Shown here piece after piece: positions 25,268 through 34,249 of a DNA stretch of 64,000 nucleotides. Source of the stretch: Shewanella sp. KX20019 (lineage in GTDB: Bacteria; Pseudomonadota; Gammaproteobacteria; Enterobacterales; Shewanellaceae); the NCBI RefSeq assembly GCF_016757755.1, contig NZ_CP068437.1, positions 3,472,001 to 3,536,000 of the forward strand, read 5' to 3'. Below the pieces are notes generated by a model, which searched no databases, was not told the DNA's origin, and saw nothing but the letters and a program-made list of their open reading frames with translations. The stretch's first letter is position 1. The number at the start of each line of letters is the position of its first letter. The position numbers and the translations under genes are program-made.

Positions 25268-26112
25268 TATGGACTCCAATAAGTTATGGTGAATATTAAA
25301 AATACACCATTCGATTAAGATTGGGGGAGTCCAATTATCTGTACGTGCAACTTTCACTGCATACGGCTCAAGCCTCCACTAAGGCGTACTATGTTACCCG
25401 GTAACCACAGGGGTTACCTTTGCAATACTCACTTGAAGCTTTGATACTTTCTGCTCTATGACTTTCCAATAAATGGATTATCGTGGAGTGGAGCAAAGCA
25501 AGGAGAGGCACTAACTTCAATCGAAGTCATCATTTGCGTTTCTCCATTAACAAAGTTCTTCTAATTTTCTTGCAACGGGAGACCAGCTGGAAGTGGGCTC
25601 ACTTTCGTGCCAGACACAAGGTCTGTATCTGCATCATTACAATGCAGCATTAGCTTTCTCCAGCCTCCTTTACCTGCACCACTATCGGCTATCTTCACAG
25701 ATAACTTTCCCAATGGGAGTGATACGGGCTTACCGTGTTCCGTATGTCGCGCAATGTCAGGTTAGATGCCCACTCTAGTGCGGAGAGCTTTACAACCACG
25801 AAAGAGCATTGCCCAATCTCTTTCCTACTCTCGTTGCCATTTTGGCCACAGCGTATAAACCACTTCCGCTGCTTCTCGTATAACGCACCTTACATGGATT
25901 CACATATGTTCATCTTACAGACTCCCTAGCACTCACCCGATTTGTGGTTATCAGGAGGAACGTCCTCTCACGATTCTGTTCCCATTCGGTATAAAAGCAA
26001 ATTTCGTTACATTGTCTGGCTCGCTACTTTATTCAGAGCCATAGGGTCATCTGGTGATACAGATGGTTCACTCAAAGCGGTGAACAGCGCTTCATACGAC
26101 TTCACGTCGCAC

Positions 26113-26180
26113 GGGCAGAAGCGAGTTAGCTTCTAGCCTAAGTGGTTCTAATTGCCTGCGATGGTACTGGACAGAATGTC
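26113..26180. repeat. Hairpin repeat copy 1, split by the group II intron
   Basis: The segment GGGCAGAAGC...GCTTCTAGCC, then TAAGTGGTTC and TGCGATGGTACTGGACAG, is about 85 % identical by eye to 26660-26728. The outer arm CCACTT that completes the hairpin in copy 2 is missing here; the intron begins at that point (26112). Confidence 0.7.
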
Positions 26181-26650
26181 GTGATCACATGGTCGATGAT
26201 GTTCCCGACATCATAACGACATTTCCCATATCCCTATGGTCAGATGTGAATGAACGACCTTATGTGCAGACGCAGCTGAGGCACGCAGACTCTTTATAAA
26301 AGAAAGGGTCCCTGAGTGCTCTACAATAGCGTCCATGCCATCGAAGGCCTCAGCCGCACCCACACTGGGTTATAAAAGCGCAAACTATCAGCATTCGGCT
26401 TACCAATAAAAGCTTTTAAATTTAGATAAACTTCCACATCAGTGAACATTAAAATCTACATTTAAGTAGCCAAATTAGCAGACAGCAATCTCCCCCGCTG
26501 GAAATTTCGCTGTTTAAATTTCGCCGGGGCGCTGAGGGATTGTCAAGGGGCGCAAGCGCTTTGCCCCTTGGCTCTACTCTTGATTACAAGAATGGGCGAA
26601 GCACCACGACTTTGGTCAAGCATAGCTTGATAAAACTAATAGATAACTGA
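26181..26650. other. Non-coding stretch, decayed or repeat-derived
   Basis: About 470 bases with no supported gene. A stable inverted pair GGGGC...GCCCC with inner AAGCGCTT occurs at about 26536-26557. The rest looks like degraded sequence at the right side of the island. Confidence 0.4.
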
Positions 26651-26728
26651 CCCACTTCGGGGCAGAAGCTAATTTGCTTCTGGCCTAAAGTGGTTCCAAT
26701 GACCTGCGATGGTGCTGGACAGGATGTC
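26651..26728. repeat. Hairpin repeat copy 2, intact
   Basis: The outer arms CCACTT (26652) and AAGTGG (26688) and inner arms GGCAGAAGC / GCTTCTGGCC form a 42-base hairpin around an AATT loop, followed by TGCGATGGTGCTGGACAGG. This is the undisturbed version of the sequence into which the group II intron inserted in copy 1. Confidence 0.7.
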
Positions 26729-26896
26729 CGAATGTCGCGATCCTAGAGGGTTCCCCTTTTGGCCGAGTGTGAGTTGGAAGCTCACGACTTTATCGGCTGC
26801 AAGGCAAATGAACTAGGAACCATCAATTAGATGCCGTGTAGCCGCAATTGCTACGGTAGTGGAAGCAACATCAACAATCAACGAGCTGCAGACACA

Positions 26897-26922
26897 AAAA
26901 AGCCCGACGTATCGGGCTCTTT
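26897..26922 (-). terminator. Intrinsic terminator for ybiT
   Basis: The stem AGCCCGA / TCGGGCT with a three-base loop and an A-run that becomes the U-tract on the minus strand. It lies about 50 bases after the ybiT stop. The bases between 26729 and 26896 hold no gene. Confidence 0.8.
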
Positions 26923-26972
26923 ATTTAGTTAACTCTCAACTATTATTCAAACTAAAGTGCTGAAGCTGAAGA

Positions 26973-28565
26973 TTAACCTTCAATACCTTTACTCACAAGG
27001 AACTCATCGTAAGTTCCTTTGAAGTCATTCACGCCGTTTGGCGTAACTTCAAGAATACGATTAGCAATTGATGATACAAATGCACGGTCATGGCTGACAA
27101 ACATTAATGTACCTTCATACATTTCAAGCGCGTTGTTCAATGACTCGATTGATTCCATATCCATGTGGTTAGTTGGCTCATCTAGTAGCAAGATATTTGG
27201 CTTTTGCATGATTAGCTTACCAAACAACATACGCCCTTTTTCACCACCAGAAAGCACTTTAACTGACTTTTTAATATCGTCAGAACCAAACAACATCCGC
27301 CCTAAGTAGCCGCGTACAGATTGGTCGTCATCTTCTGGTTTGCGCCATTGACTCATCCATTCAAACAATGTCATGTCATTTTCGAAATCTGACTCATGGT
27401 CCTGGGCGTAGTAACCAATCGATGAGTTTTCAGACCACTGAATAGTCCCTGAATCCTGAGGAATGTCGTGTACTAGTGTGCGCAATAGCGTGGTTTTACC
27501 CACACCGTTATCACCCAAGATAGCAATACGCTCGCCCACTTCAGCAATTAGGTTTAGATCTTTAAACAGTTGAACATCAAAACCTTTGCTTAAATCTTCT
27601 ACAACTAATGCATTACGGAACAATTTCTTCTCTTGTTCGAAACGAATAAATGGATTCACACGGCTTGAAGCTTTAATGTCGTCTAGCTTAATCTTATCGA
27701 TTAGCTTGGCACGAGAGGTCGCTTGCTTTGCTTTTGAAGCGTTAGCTGAGAAACGTGCTACGAAGCCTTGAAGCTCAGCAATTTGTGCTTTCTTCTTAGC
27801 ATTGTCGGACATCAAACGTTCACGTGACTGTTGTGCAGCCATCATGTACTCATCGTAGTTACCTGGGAATACGCGCATTTCGCCGTAATCCAAATCAGCC
27901 ATATGAGTACAAACAGAGTTCAAGAAATATCTATCGTGCGAGATGATAATCATGGTGCTGCTGCGTTGGTTCAACATCTCTTGCAACCAACGAATAGTAT
28001 CGATATCCAAGTTGTTGGTGGGTTCGTCAAGTAGCAATACATCAGGATCAGAGAACAAGGCTTGTGCCAGAAGCACACGTAGTTTAAAACCTGGTGCGAT
28101 TTCGCCCATAAGGCCAAAATGCTGGTCAACACCGATACCGACGCCCATTAACAACTCACCGGCACGAGATTCAGCGGTATAACCGTCCATCTCGGCAAAT
28201 TCCATCTCAAGATCGGCCACTTTGATGCCGTCTTCTTCAGTCATTTCAGCTAAGGAGTAGATACGATCGCGCTCTTTCTTCACTTCCCAAAGCTCAGCGT
28301 GCCCCATGATCACGGTATCAATGACGTTGAACTCTTCATAACCAAATTGGTTCTGGCTCAACTTACCTAAGCGCTCGTTAACATCCAGTGAAACGTTACC
28401 TGAAGTTGGCTCAAGATCGCCCGCAAGGATCTTCATAAAGGTTGATTTACCACAACCGTTCGCGCCGATAAGACCGTAACGGTTTCCGCCGCCAAACTTT
28501 ATTGAGAGGTTTTCAAACAGTGGCTTAGCGCCAAACTGCATGGTGATATTAGCTGTAGTAATCAA
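26973..28565 (-). CDS. ybiT: ABC-F family ATPase YbiT
   Basis: The 530-aa protein has two ABC ATPase domains. The first has Walker A GANGCGKST, a degenerate signature region and Walker B VLLLDEPTNNLD. The second has Walker A GDNGVGKTT, signature LSGGEKGR and Walker B ILLLDEPTNHMD. The start MITTANITMQFGAKPLFENL and the whole length match E. coli YbiT closely. TTG at 28565 with GGAAAG upstream is chosen, because earlier codons add a sequence not found in the family. ABC-F proteins bind the ribosomal E site and influence translation; they are not transporters. Confidence 0.9.
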   Translation of the reverse strand: MITTANITMQFGAKPLFENLSIKFGGGNRYGLIGANGCGKSTFMKILAGDLEPTSGNVSLDVNERLGKLSQNQFGYEEFNVIDTVIMGHAELWEVKKERDRIYSLAEMTEEDGIKVADLEMEFAEMDGYTAESRAGELLMGVGIGVDQHFGLMGEIAPGFKLRVLLAQALFSDPDVLLLDEPTNNLDIDTIRWLQEMLNQRSSTMIIISHDRYFLNSVCTHMADLDYGEMRVFPGNYDEYMMAAQQSRERLMSDNAKKKAQIAELQGFVARFSANASKAKQATSRAKLIDKIKLDDIKASSRVNPFIRFEQEKKLFRNALVVEDLSKGFDVQLFKDLNLIAEVGERIAILGDNGVGKTTLLRTLVHDIPQDSGTIQWSENSSIGYYAQDHESDFENDMTLFEWMSQWRKPEDDDQSVRGYLGRMLFGSDDIKKSVKVLSGGEKGRMLFGKLIMQKPNILLLDEPTNHMDMESIESLNNALEMYEGTLMFVSHDRAFVSSIANRILEVTPNGVNDFKGTYDEFLVSKGIEG

Positions 28566-28826
28566 AGTAACTTTCCGCTTTTGGTTATATGACTTAATAG
28601 AGATCATAGATAAAACAAAAACCAGTAAATCGATATGAGCCATTAGCCCTAAATCAACTTACTGGTCGAAGACTCGCGCAAGTCCGCGCACAGCCTATAA
28701 AATCAAGCGCGATACTATAGCATTTTAGCCTAAATTATCAACTGTGTTCAGTCCTGTTAGATGACAAATCTTATTAAAATAGTTCACACTGGGTGATGCT
28801 TACCTCTAGCTGTTGTACCTTGCTGC

Positions 28827-31070
28827 TCAAACAAGCTTGGCTTTGCGCAATCGATTGGCATTGCTCACCACCGTTAATGATGACATTGCCATGGCGGCTC
28901 CTGCGATAACAGGACTGAGTAACATGCCAGTTAATGGGAACAATACCCCTGCTGCCAATGGGATCCCTAAGCTATTATAGATAAAGGCGCCAAATAGATT
29001 TTGCTTGATATTCTTCATGCTCGCTTTTGCCAGCAGTAGCGTTTCGGCCACCACCATCAGTCTTGCTGAAAGCAGCGTAAAGTCAGCACTTTCAATGGCG
29101 ATATCCGTGCCACTACCCATCGCTAGGCCTACATCGGCGCTCATGAGTGCTGGCGCATCATTAATGCCATCCCCAACCATAGCAACCACTTCACCTCGCT
29201 GTTGCAACTCAATTACTTTTTGCTGCTTTTGCTCAGGTAATACATTGGCAAATACAGTTGCAATACCCACGGTATCAGCGACTGCCCTTGCAGTTTGTTG
29301 ATTATCTCCTGTTAATAACACCACTTCTAGACCACTGTTCTTCATTGCGGCTATCGCTTCGACGGCATCAGCCTTAATCGGATCTGCTATCGCAATGATG
29401 GCGATGAGCTTTTGCTCCATTGCCACAAATACAGGTGTTTGCCCTTTACTTGCCATTGCCGATATTTGCTGCTGATATGCAGATAGGGTATCTAGACCAA
29501 CTTGTTGCATCAAGCTCTGGTTACCAATCGCATATTCAATGCCTGCTACTAGTCCCGTGATCCCCCGACCTTGCACATTGGTAAATTGTTCAGGCTCTTT
29601 AATAGAGAGTGATAATTGCTTAGCCTCTGCAATAATAGCGCTGGCGAGCGGATGCTCGGAGTGTTGCTCTAACGCGGCAATATCACTGAGTAAACTTTGT
29701 CTATCGATATGCGATTGCAGCACTATAAAATCAGTGACTTTAGGCGCGCCTTGGGTAATGGTGCCGGTTTTATCAAGCACAACGGTGGTGACCTTACTTG
29801 CCGTTTGCAACGCCTCACCATTTCTAACTAATACACCCATTTTTGCTGCGCGGCCAACTGAAACCATAATCGACATCGGCGTCGCAAGTCCTAAAGCGCA
29901 TGGGCAGGCGATAATGAGCACACTGGTTAGCACGACCAACGCATGTGACAAGGCTGGAGCCGGCCCAAATAGATACCAAATAGCCGAACTCAGCAGTGCA
30001 ATAATAATTACCGCCGGCACAAAGTAAGCGGAGATTTTATCCGTTAAGCGCCCAATGGGCATTTTGGATGTTTGTGCTTGCTGCACTAGCTCAATAATTT
30101 TGGCCAGTTTGCTATCTTCTTCAGCTGCAGTAACTTGATAGATAACACTGCCATTGCCGTTAACGGTTCCAGCACTCACGCTATCGGCTATCTCTTTGTG
30201 AACCGGTACAGGCTCGCCCGTTAGCATTGACTCATTGATCAACGTATGTCCGCTAATGATTTCACCATCGAGCGCGACTTTATCACCAGGGCGCAAACGT
30301 AAATAGTCTCCGAGGTTAACTTGGCTGATCTCAACTTCTTCATCGCCGGCATCAGTAATACGTATTGCAGTACTAGCTTGCAGTCCAAGTAGGCGCTGCA
30401 CAGCCTCGCTGGTTTTACCTCTTGCCCGTAGCTCTAATGCATGGCCTAGATTAATTAAACCTAAGATCATCACGCTCGCTTCAAAATAGACATGACGGGT
30501 ATCTGCTGGGAACCACTGCGGTGCGGTAACAACCAACATCGAATAAATCCAGGCAGCAGAAGTGCCTAATGCAATGAGGGTGTCCATATTGGCGCTACGC
30601 GCTTTTATTGCACGTAACATCCCCTGAAAAAAGTGACGCCCGGTGGTTGCCATCACGATAAACGTCACCAGCCCAACTACGCCCCATGCATATTGCTGAC
30701 TGGTATTGTTCACCATCATTTCACCGCCGAGTAAGCCCCATAGCATTAAGGGCACACCAAGACCTAAGCCGATGGCAGCTTGGATCACTCGAACTCGATA
30801 CTCTTTAACCTCATCGGCCTCTTTCTTTGCCGCGCCTTTTCGAGCATCTAACAGCTGTCCACTGTCGTATCCCACCGCTTTTATAAGCTCAATTGCTTTC
30901 TCTGGGGTGATATTACCGAACACCTGCACCTGTTTATCGGCAAGATTTACTCTAGCGCTAATTGCACTGTCCATGCCTTCTTTGTTGCTGACTTTGGCAA
31001 AAGCTGACTCAATTTTGGCCACGCAGCTTGCACAACTCATATTGGGGACATATAGATTAATCGTTTGCAT
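28827..31070 (-). CDS. copA: Copper-exporting P1B-type ATPase CopA
   Basis: The 747-aa protein starts MQTINLYVPNMSCASC, with one N-terminal metal-binding domain (CASC). It then shows the P-type ATPase motifs: TGEP in the actuator domain, the intramembrane CPC in IIACPCALGLATP, the phosphorylation site DKTGT, the HP motif in EQHSEHPLAS, and GDGINDAPAL. The CPC motif and the late YN and MxxSS residues define Cu(I) export from cytoplasm to periplasm. ATG 31070 has GGGAG eight bases upstream; a longer frame would run into the promoter. It is divergent from cueR and controlled by a MerR-type promoter. Confidence 0.93.
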   Translation of the reverse strand: MQTINLYVPNMSCASCVAKIESAFAKVSNKEGMDSAISARVNLADKQVQVFGNITPEKAIELIKAVGYDSGQLLDARKGAAKKEADEVKEYRVRVIQAAIGLGLGVPLMLWGLLGGEMMVNNTSQQYAWGVVGLVTFIVMATTGRHFFQGMLRAIKARSANMDTLIALGTSAAWIYSMLVVTAPQWFPADTRHVYFEASVMILGLINLGHALELRARGKTSEAVQRLLGLQASTAIRITDAGDEEVEISQVNLGDYLRLRPGDKVALDGEIISGHTLINESMLTGEPVPVHKEIADSVSAGTVNGNGSVIYQVTAAEEDSKLAKIIELVQQAQTSKMPIGRLTDKISAYFVPAVIIIALLSSAIWYLFGPAPALSHALVVLTSVLIIACPCALGLATPMSIMVSVGRAAKMGVLVRNGEALQTASKVTTVVLDKTGTITQGAPKVTDFIVLQSHIDRQSLLSDIAALEQHSEHPLASAIIAEAKQLSLSIKEPEQFTNVQGRGITGLVAGIEYAIGNQSLMQQVGLDTLSAYQQQISAMASKGQTPVFVAMEQKLIAIIAIADPIKADAVEAIAAMKNSGLEVVLLTGDNQQTARAVADTVGIATVFANVLPEQKQQKVIELQQRGEVVAMVGDGINDAPALMSADVGLAMGSGTDIAIESADFTLLSARLMVVAETLLLAKASMKNIKQNLFGAFIYNSLGIPLAAGVLFPLTGMLLSPVIAGAAMAMSSLTVVSNANRLRKAKLV

Positions 31071-31110
31071 AAAAAACGCTCCCAGCTCATATTGTATCTT
31101 TGATGCACTA

Positions 31111-31141
31111 AGGGTAATGTCTCCCACAAGGGGAGAGTCAA
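31111..31141 (-). promoter_or_regulatory. CueR-controlled copA promoter
   Basis: On the minus strand, TTGACT (-35) and TACCCT (-10) are separated by exactly 19 bases. The spacer carries the dyad CTCCC-N5-GGGAG. The over-long spacer with a central dyad is the hallmark of promoters activated by MerR-family regulators, and CueR is encoded next to it in the opposite direction. Confidence 0.85.
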
Positions 31142-31174
31142 ATATTAATTCAAATTATTTGCACCGGAGAGACA

Positions 31175-31582
31175 ATGAAAATTGGTGAAGTCGCTAAACT
31201 GACTAATTTAACTGTAAAAAGCATACGTTATTATCATGACACTGGCTTAGTAGAAGCACGAAAAAATGAAAATGGCTACCGTGAGTACAGCCAAAAAGAG
31301 GTGGATGCGCTGGGCTTTATACAACACTGTAGAGCGCTTGGGTTTACGTTAGAGGATTGTAAGGCACTGCTCGATCTGCAGCAAAACACTCAACGTAATG
31401 CTGCAGATGTGAAAGCACTCGCTCAACATCACCTCGACGATATTGAACAAAAGATCGATAAGCTGAGTAACTTAAGCAGCCAGCTGCAGCATTTAATCAA
31501 GGACTGCAAAGGTGGCAGACAGCCCAACTGCGCTATTTTAAACGGCCTTAGCCCAAACACTGATGTTGATGTTACCCCTTAG
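31175..31582 (+). CDS. cueR: MerR-family copper-responsive regulator CueR
   Basis: The 135-aa protein begins MKIGEVAKLTNLTVKSIRYY with the winged helix-turn-helix of MerR proteins, then a dimerisation helix and the C-terminal metal loop CKGGRQPNC. Two cysteines about eight residues apart are characteristic of Cu(I)-sensing CueR. It would twist the 19-bp-spaced copA promoter when copper binds. GGAGAG lies just before the ATG. A 7-bp tandem repeat begins at its stop codon. Confidence 0.92.
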   Translation: MKIGEVAKLTNLTVKSIRYYHDTGLVEARKNENGYREYSQKEVDALGFIQHCRALGFTLEDCKALLDLQQNTQRNAADVKALAQHHLDDIEQKIDKLSNLSSQLQHLIKDCKGGRQPNCAILNGLSPNTDVDVTP

Positions 31583-31620
31583 CACCTAGCACCTAGTACC
31601 TAGTACCTAGTACCTAGTAC
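31582..31620. repeat. Tandem heptamer repeat (GYACCTA)5
   Basis: Two GCACCTA units and three GTACCTA units plus a partial one run directly from the cueR stop codon. They sit between convergent genes, 12 bases before the end of the S9-like gene. Confidence 0.9.
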
Positions 31621-31631
31621 GATGCTAAAGC

Positions 31632-33668
31632 CTACCTGCGCCTTAAGTTATCGATATTTTCAATGATGAGCGCTGGAGTCTCTCCGGCTGGCGTAAAGCC
31701 GAAGACTTGACCATAAAACGACAGTTCAGACTCTAAAGCACGCTTTTTACTTTGCGGCGACACTCGATTAGCAGCGTCGTCATTAAACTCTAGATAGGCT
31801 ACCGGCCTACCCTTTTGTTTCACGGCATTATAGAGCTGCAGCGTTTGTTCTGCCGGGATCAGTGAGTCGTTGACTCCTTGAACAAGCAGTAGAGGTTCAT
31901 TAATCCCAGAGAGGTTGTTCATCGCAGAGCGACGTTTATAGTTATCAAATTCGCCAATAAGTTTCTCTAAATAATGACTTTCAAACTTATGCGTATGACG
32001 TTTAAATGACTCTACATCACTAATGCCTGAGTAGCTTACTGCAGCGCCGAACGTGCTGTAATAAGCAACGGCTGATAATGCAGTAAAACCACCAGCACGA
32101 GTTCCTTTTATGGCTAGTTTTAGCCCATCGACATCGCCACGATTAACCAAGAAACCAGCGGCTCTGACCGCGTCTTCTACATCTGACTTACCCCAGTTAC
32201 CATAAAGACTGTTGCGATAATCCCGGCCAAAACCGGTACTGCCACGGTAGTTGAGATCAAACACAGCAAAACCACGACTCGTCCAATACTGAATGTCACG
32301 CCTAAATGCTCGGTTAGCCTGAGCTGTTGGGCCGGGATGCAGAAACATCACTAACGGTGGCTCTTGCCCTGCTGGTGCTTGGAAATTTGGATTTGCTGGT
32401 TGGTAAAGATATCCATGGGCGGTGTCATTATTGCCCGTTTTAAAGCTGACACTCTCGGCTCTTGAAATAAAGAGGGGGTCCATTACTGTTAGTTCGGGCG
32501 CATAAATCAGCTGGGCAGAGCGTCCTTGTACTTTATAAATCCCTTTTTCAGGCGTTTCTTTCGCGCCGACGAAAATAACTTCATTCTCACTTTTTGTTAC
32601 ATACGTAATTTCTGCAAAATCGACAGCAATAGGATCCGTGACGCCACTTTCGGTATCAATACGGATAAGTCCAGCTTCGCCTTCACGGTTATAACTGGCG
32701 ATTAAGGTATGTTCATTTTCGAATGCATAATTGTGATGACCTAAGTGCCAAGCCGCAACAGCAAATTCGGCCTCTTGCGCGAGTACTATCTCAGCTTGAT
32801 CAAACTCATTTAGGCGATAAATATTCCACCAATTAGTGTAATCCGCGACAAAATAGAGCTGTCCATTGGGGCTAAAAAGCGGCTGAGTGATTGAAGCTGT
32901 TTGCGCTTTAGCGACCTGTTTGATATTAGTCAGCGCGCCTTTGTTATCGAGATCTGCCAGCCATAGTTTGCTGTTGTCCCACGGCATGTTTGGGTGATCC
33001 CATGTTATCCACGCCAATTTAGTTTGATCTGGAGAGATAACGGGGGTGGAGTAAAAATCAGCGTCACTAGTGAGTACTTCGCCTTCATCTGCATAACTTA
33101 AATTAATGCCAACGAGTTGATTAACCACTTTATCAGCAGCTCTATGGTCTTCTCTGACACAGATTAAACGGGAAGCTTTTGAGTTTGATATACAGTCGGC
33201 GTGTCGAGTGCCTGAGGGTGTCAATGGAAACGGTGCTTGATTAGGAGCAATACGATACAAGAGTTGATTTGAGTGTTTAGTGGCAAACAGGCTATTACCT
33301 ATCGCAACAAAAGGTGCGCCACCGTACTCATGCACACGGCTACCGATATCAAAACTGGAGGGAATAGCTTCAACGACCACAGCAGCATCATCTATTCGTT
33401 TGACTCCACGCTGGCCCTCATTTCTAGCATCGAGAATGGTAAAATAGATGCTACCAGCAGTAACTTGGATCTCACCTATACTGTCAGACAGATCATAAAC
33501 ATGCTCAGCGGTAACAGGTGATTTCCAGCTACCAAAATCTGCTATTTGTACGCCGTCGGGTAATGATTCAGCGGCTACGGCTTCAGTATGCTTTGATTTA
33601 GGTGCGTCGCAGCCAACCGTTATCAATAATGTTGCACAGGTCAGGATTGATGCAATTAAAAATCTCAT
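31632..33668 (-). CDS. S9-family (prolyl oligopeptidase-like) lipoprotein with lost catalytic residues
   Basis: The 678-aa protein has a lipoprotein signal ending in TVGC with Asp next, which in E. coli would retain it in the inner membrane. Residues about 40-400 form a beta-propeller-like region (DYTNWWNIYRLNEFD, LISPDQTK types). Residues about 420-678 form an alpha/beta hydrolase (VMFLHPGPTAQANRAF, FDLNYRGSTGFGRDYRN, GDVDGLKLAIKG). The serine motif normally GGSAGG is GTRAGG, so Ser is replaced by Arg. The usual His region near the end reads EFNDDAANRV, with no His; Asp is kept in VQGVNDSLIP. The fold is peptidase-like, but the enzyme is probably inactive. Function unknown. Confidence 0.75.
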   Translation of the reverse strand: MRFLIASILTCATLLITVGCDAPKSKHTEAVAAESLPDGVQIADFGSWKSPVTAEHVYDLSDSIGEIQVTAGSIYFTILDARNEGQRGVKRIDDAAVVVEAIPSSFDIGSRVHEYGGAPFVAIGNSLFATKHSNQLLYRIAPNQAPFPLTPSGTRHADCISNSKASRLICVREDHRAADKVVNQLVGINLSYADEGEVLTSDADFYSTPVISPDQTKLAWITWDHPNMPWDNSKLWLADLDNKGALTNIKQVAKAQTASITQPLFSPNGQLYFVADYTNWWNIYRLNEFDQAEIVLAQEAEFAVAAWHLGHHNYAFENEHTLIASYNREGEAGLIRIDTESGVTDPIAVDFAEITYVTKSENEVIFVGAKETPEKGIYKVQGRSAQLIYAPELTVMDPLFISRAESVSFKTGNNDTAHGYLYQPANPNFQAPAGQEPPLVMFLHPGPTAQANRAFRRDIQYWTSRGFAVFDLNYRGSTGFGRDYRNSLYGNWGKSDVEDAVRAAGFLVNRGDVDGLKLAIKGTRAGGFTALSAVAYYSTFGAAVSYSGISDVESFKRHTHKFESHYLEKLIGEFDNYKRRSAMNNLSGINEPLLLVQGVNDSLIPAEQTLQLYNAVKQKGRPVAYLEFNDDAANRVSPQSKKRALESELSFYGQVFGFTPAGETPALIIENIDNLRRR

Positions 33669-33873
33669 TCGTTGCCTAAGTTCTGTCTAAATAAAAGATG
33701 AGTTGCTGCATGTCTTAAGCTTTACGCTTTAAAAACGATAATAAAGCTAACACGGCTATTATATCAACTCTATAATACCCATCGGTATAGGTATCTGTTA
33801 GTACAACTTGTGTTAAAAGCCGTTAATCTAAAATTTTGGTTACGTTCACCGCTAAAGCTTCGAAAGATAGGGC

Positions 33874-34101
33874 TTACTTACGGGTAAACTTGTTGATAAA
33901 CCACTGCATAATTTCAAGTTGAGTGCGTTTTCTTAGTCCAAAATAGATGCAAACCCAAGGTGATAGCAATATGTACCATGGAATAATGGCAGTATTATTT
34001 CCGCTAAATATCAAATACAAAAAGCCAAAGTAGATCACTAACAATCCACTACAACCGACCACTAGCATCATTACTTTGGTTGCTTTCTCTAACCAGTCCA
34101 T
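33874..34101 (-). CDS. 75-aa two-helix membrane protein, unknown function
   Basis: The protein has two hydrophobic segments: residues about 9-33 (VMMLVVGCSGLLVIYFGFLY) and about 39-55 (IPWYILLSPWVCIYFGL). These are followed by a basic C-terminus (LRKRTQLEIMQWFINKFTRK). It stands alone between the S9-like gene and the valine operon. I do not recognise a family. The clear membrane pattern and positive-inside tail support a real gene. Confidence 0.5.
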   Translation of the reverse strand: MDWLEKATKVMMLVVGCSGLLVIYFGFLYLIFSGNNTAIIPWYILLSPWVCIYFGLRKRTQLEIMQWFINKFTRK

Positions 34102-34203
34102 CGTAACCCCACACTCCTCTTCTAAAACAAATCTAGCCTACTTAAGCTAATTATGACGTATATCTCGGCTATTATGCCATTCGTATCGGTAATTAACGCT
34201 CAT

Positions 34204-34226
34204 AAAAAAACGGGCAAATGCCCGTT
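34204..34226 (-). terminator. Intrinsic terminator of the valine degradation operon
   Basis: The stem AACGGGC / GCCCGTT with a four-base loop, with an A7 run on its plus-strand left that becomes the U-tract. It lies about 25 bases after the last operon gene. Confidence 0.9.
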
Positions 34227-34249
34227 AATTATTAGCGAGAGACTCGATA

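Larger units (their letters stand above)
24012..25340 (-). mobile_element. IS110-family (IS1111-type) insertion element in intron domain V
   Basis: The element of about 1329 bp carries one DEDD-type transposase gene. Subterminal inverted repeats GGACTCCCC (24017-24025) and GGGGAGTCC (25324-25332) lie a few bases inside the ends, which is characteristic of the IS1111 subgroup. There is no target duplication beyond a possible CT shared by both junctions (24011-24012 and 25339-25340). The non-coding part is long (215 bases) on the side downstream of the transposase gene and short (73 bases) upstream. Removing it restores a 34-nt group II intron domain V. Confidence 0.85.
23966..26112 (-). mobile_element. 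Reverse-transcriptase-less group II intron, interrupted by an IS110-type element
   Basis: On the minus strand the element starts at 26112 with GTGCGACG, which fits the group II 5' consensus GTGYG. Domain V begins at 25369 with GAGCCGTATG, has a GAAA tetraloop and continues to GTAC at 25341. Its last five bases GGTTC lie at 24011-24007, beyond the inserted IS, and the joined hairpin is 34 nt, the canonical length. Domain VI follows (CGGCACTTG / CAAGTGCCG). It has an unpaired A seven bases before the 3' end, and the intron ends CCGAC at 23966. Without the IS the intron is about 818 nt and has no reverse transcriptase; only a 25-codon start (ATG near 25531, MMTSIEVSAS) remains. It sits directly after a hairpin repeat. 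Confidence 0.8.

Noticed and set aside
25593..26136. Short plus-strand frames within the intron
   Set aside because: They run antisense through structured intron RNA and have no coding features.
26536..26557. GC-rich hairpin considered as an attachment site or terminator
   Set aside because: No U-tract, no integrase gene and no flanking repeat to support either reading.
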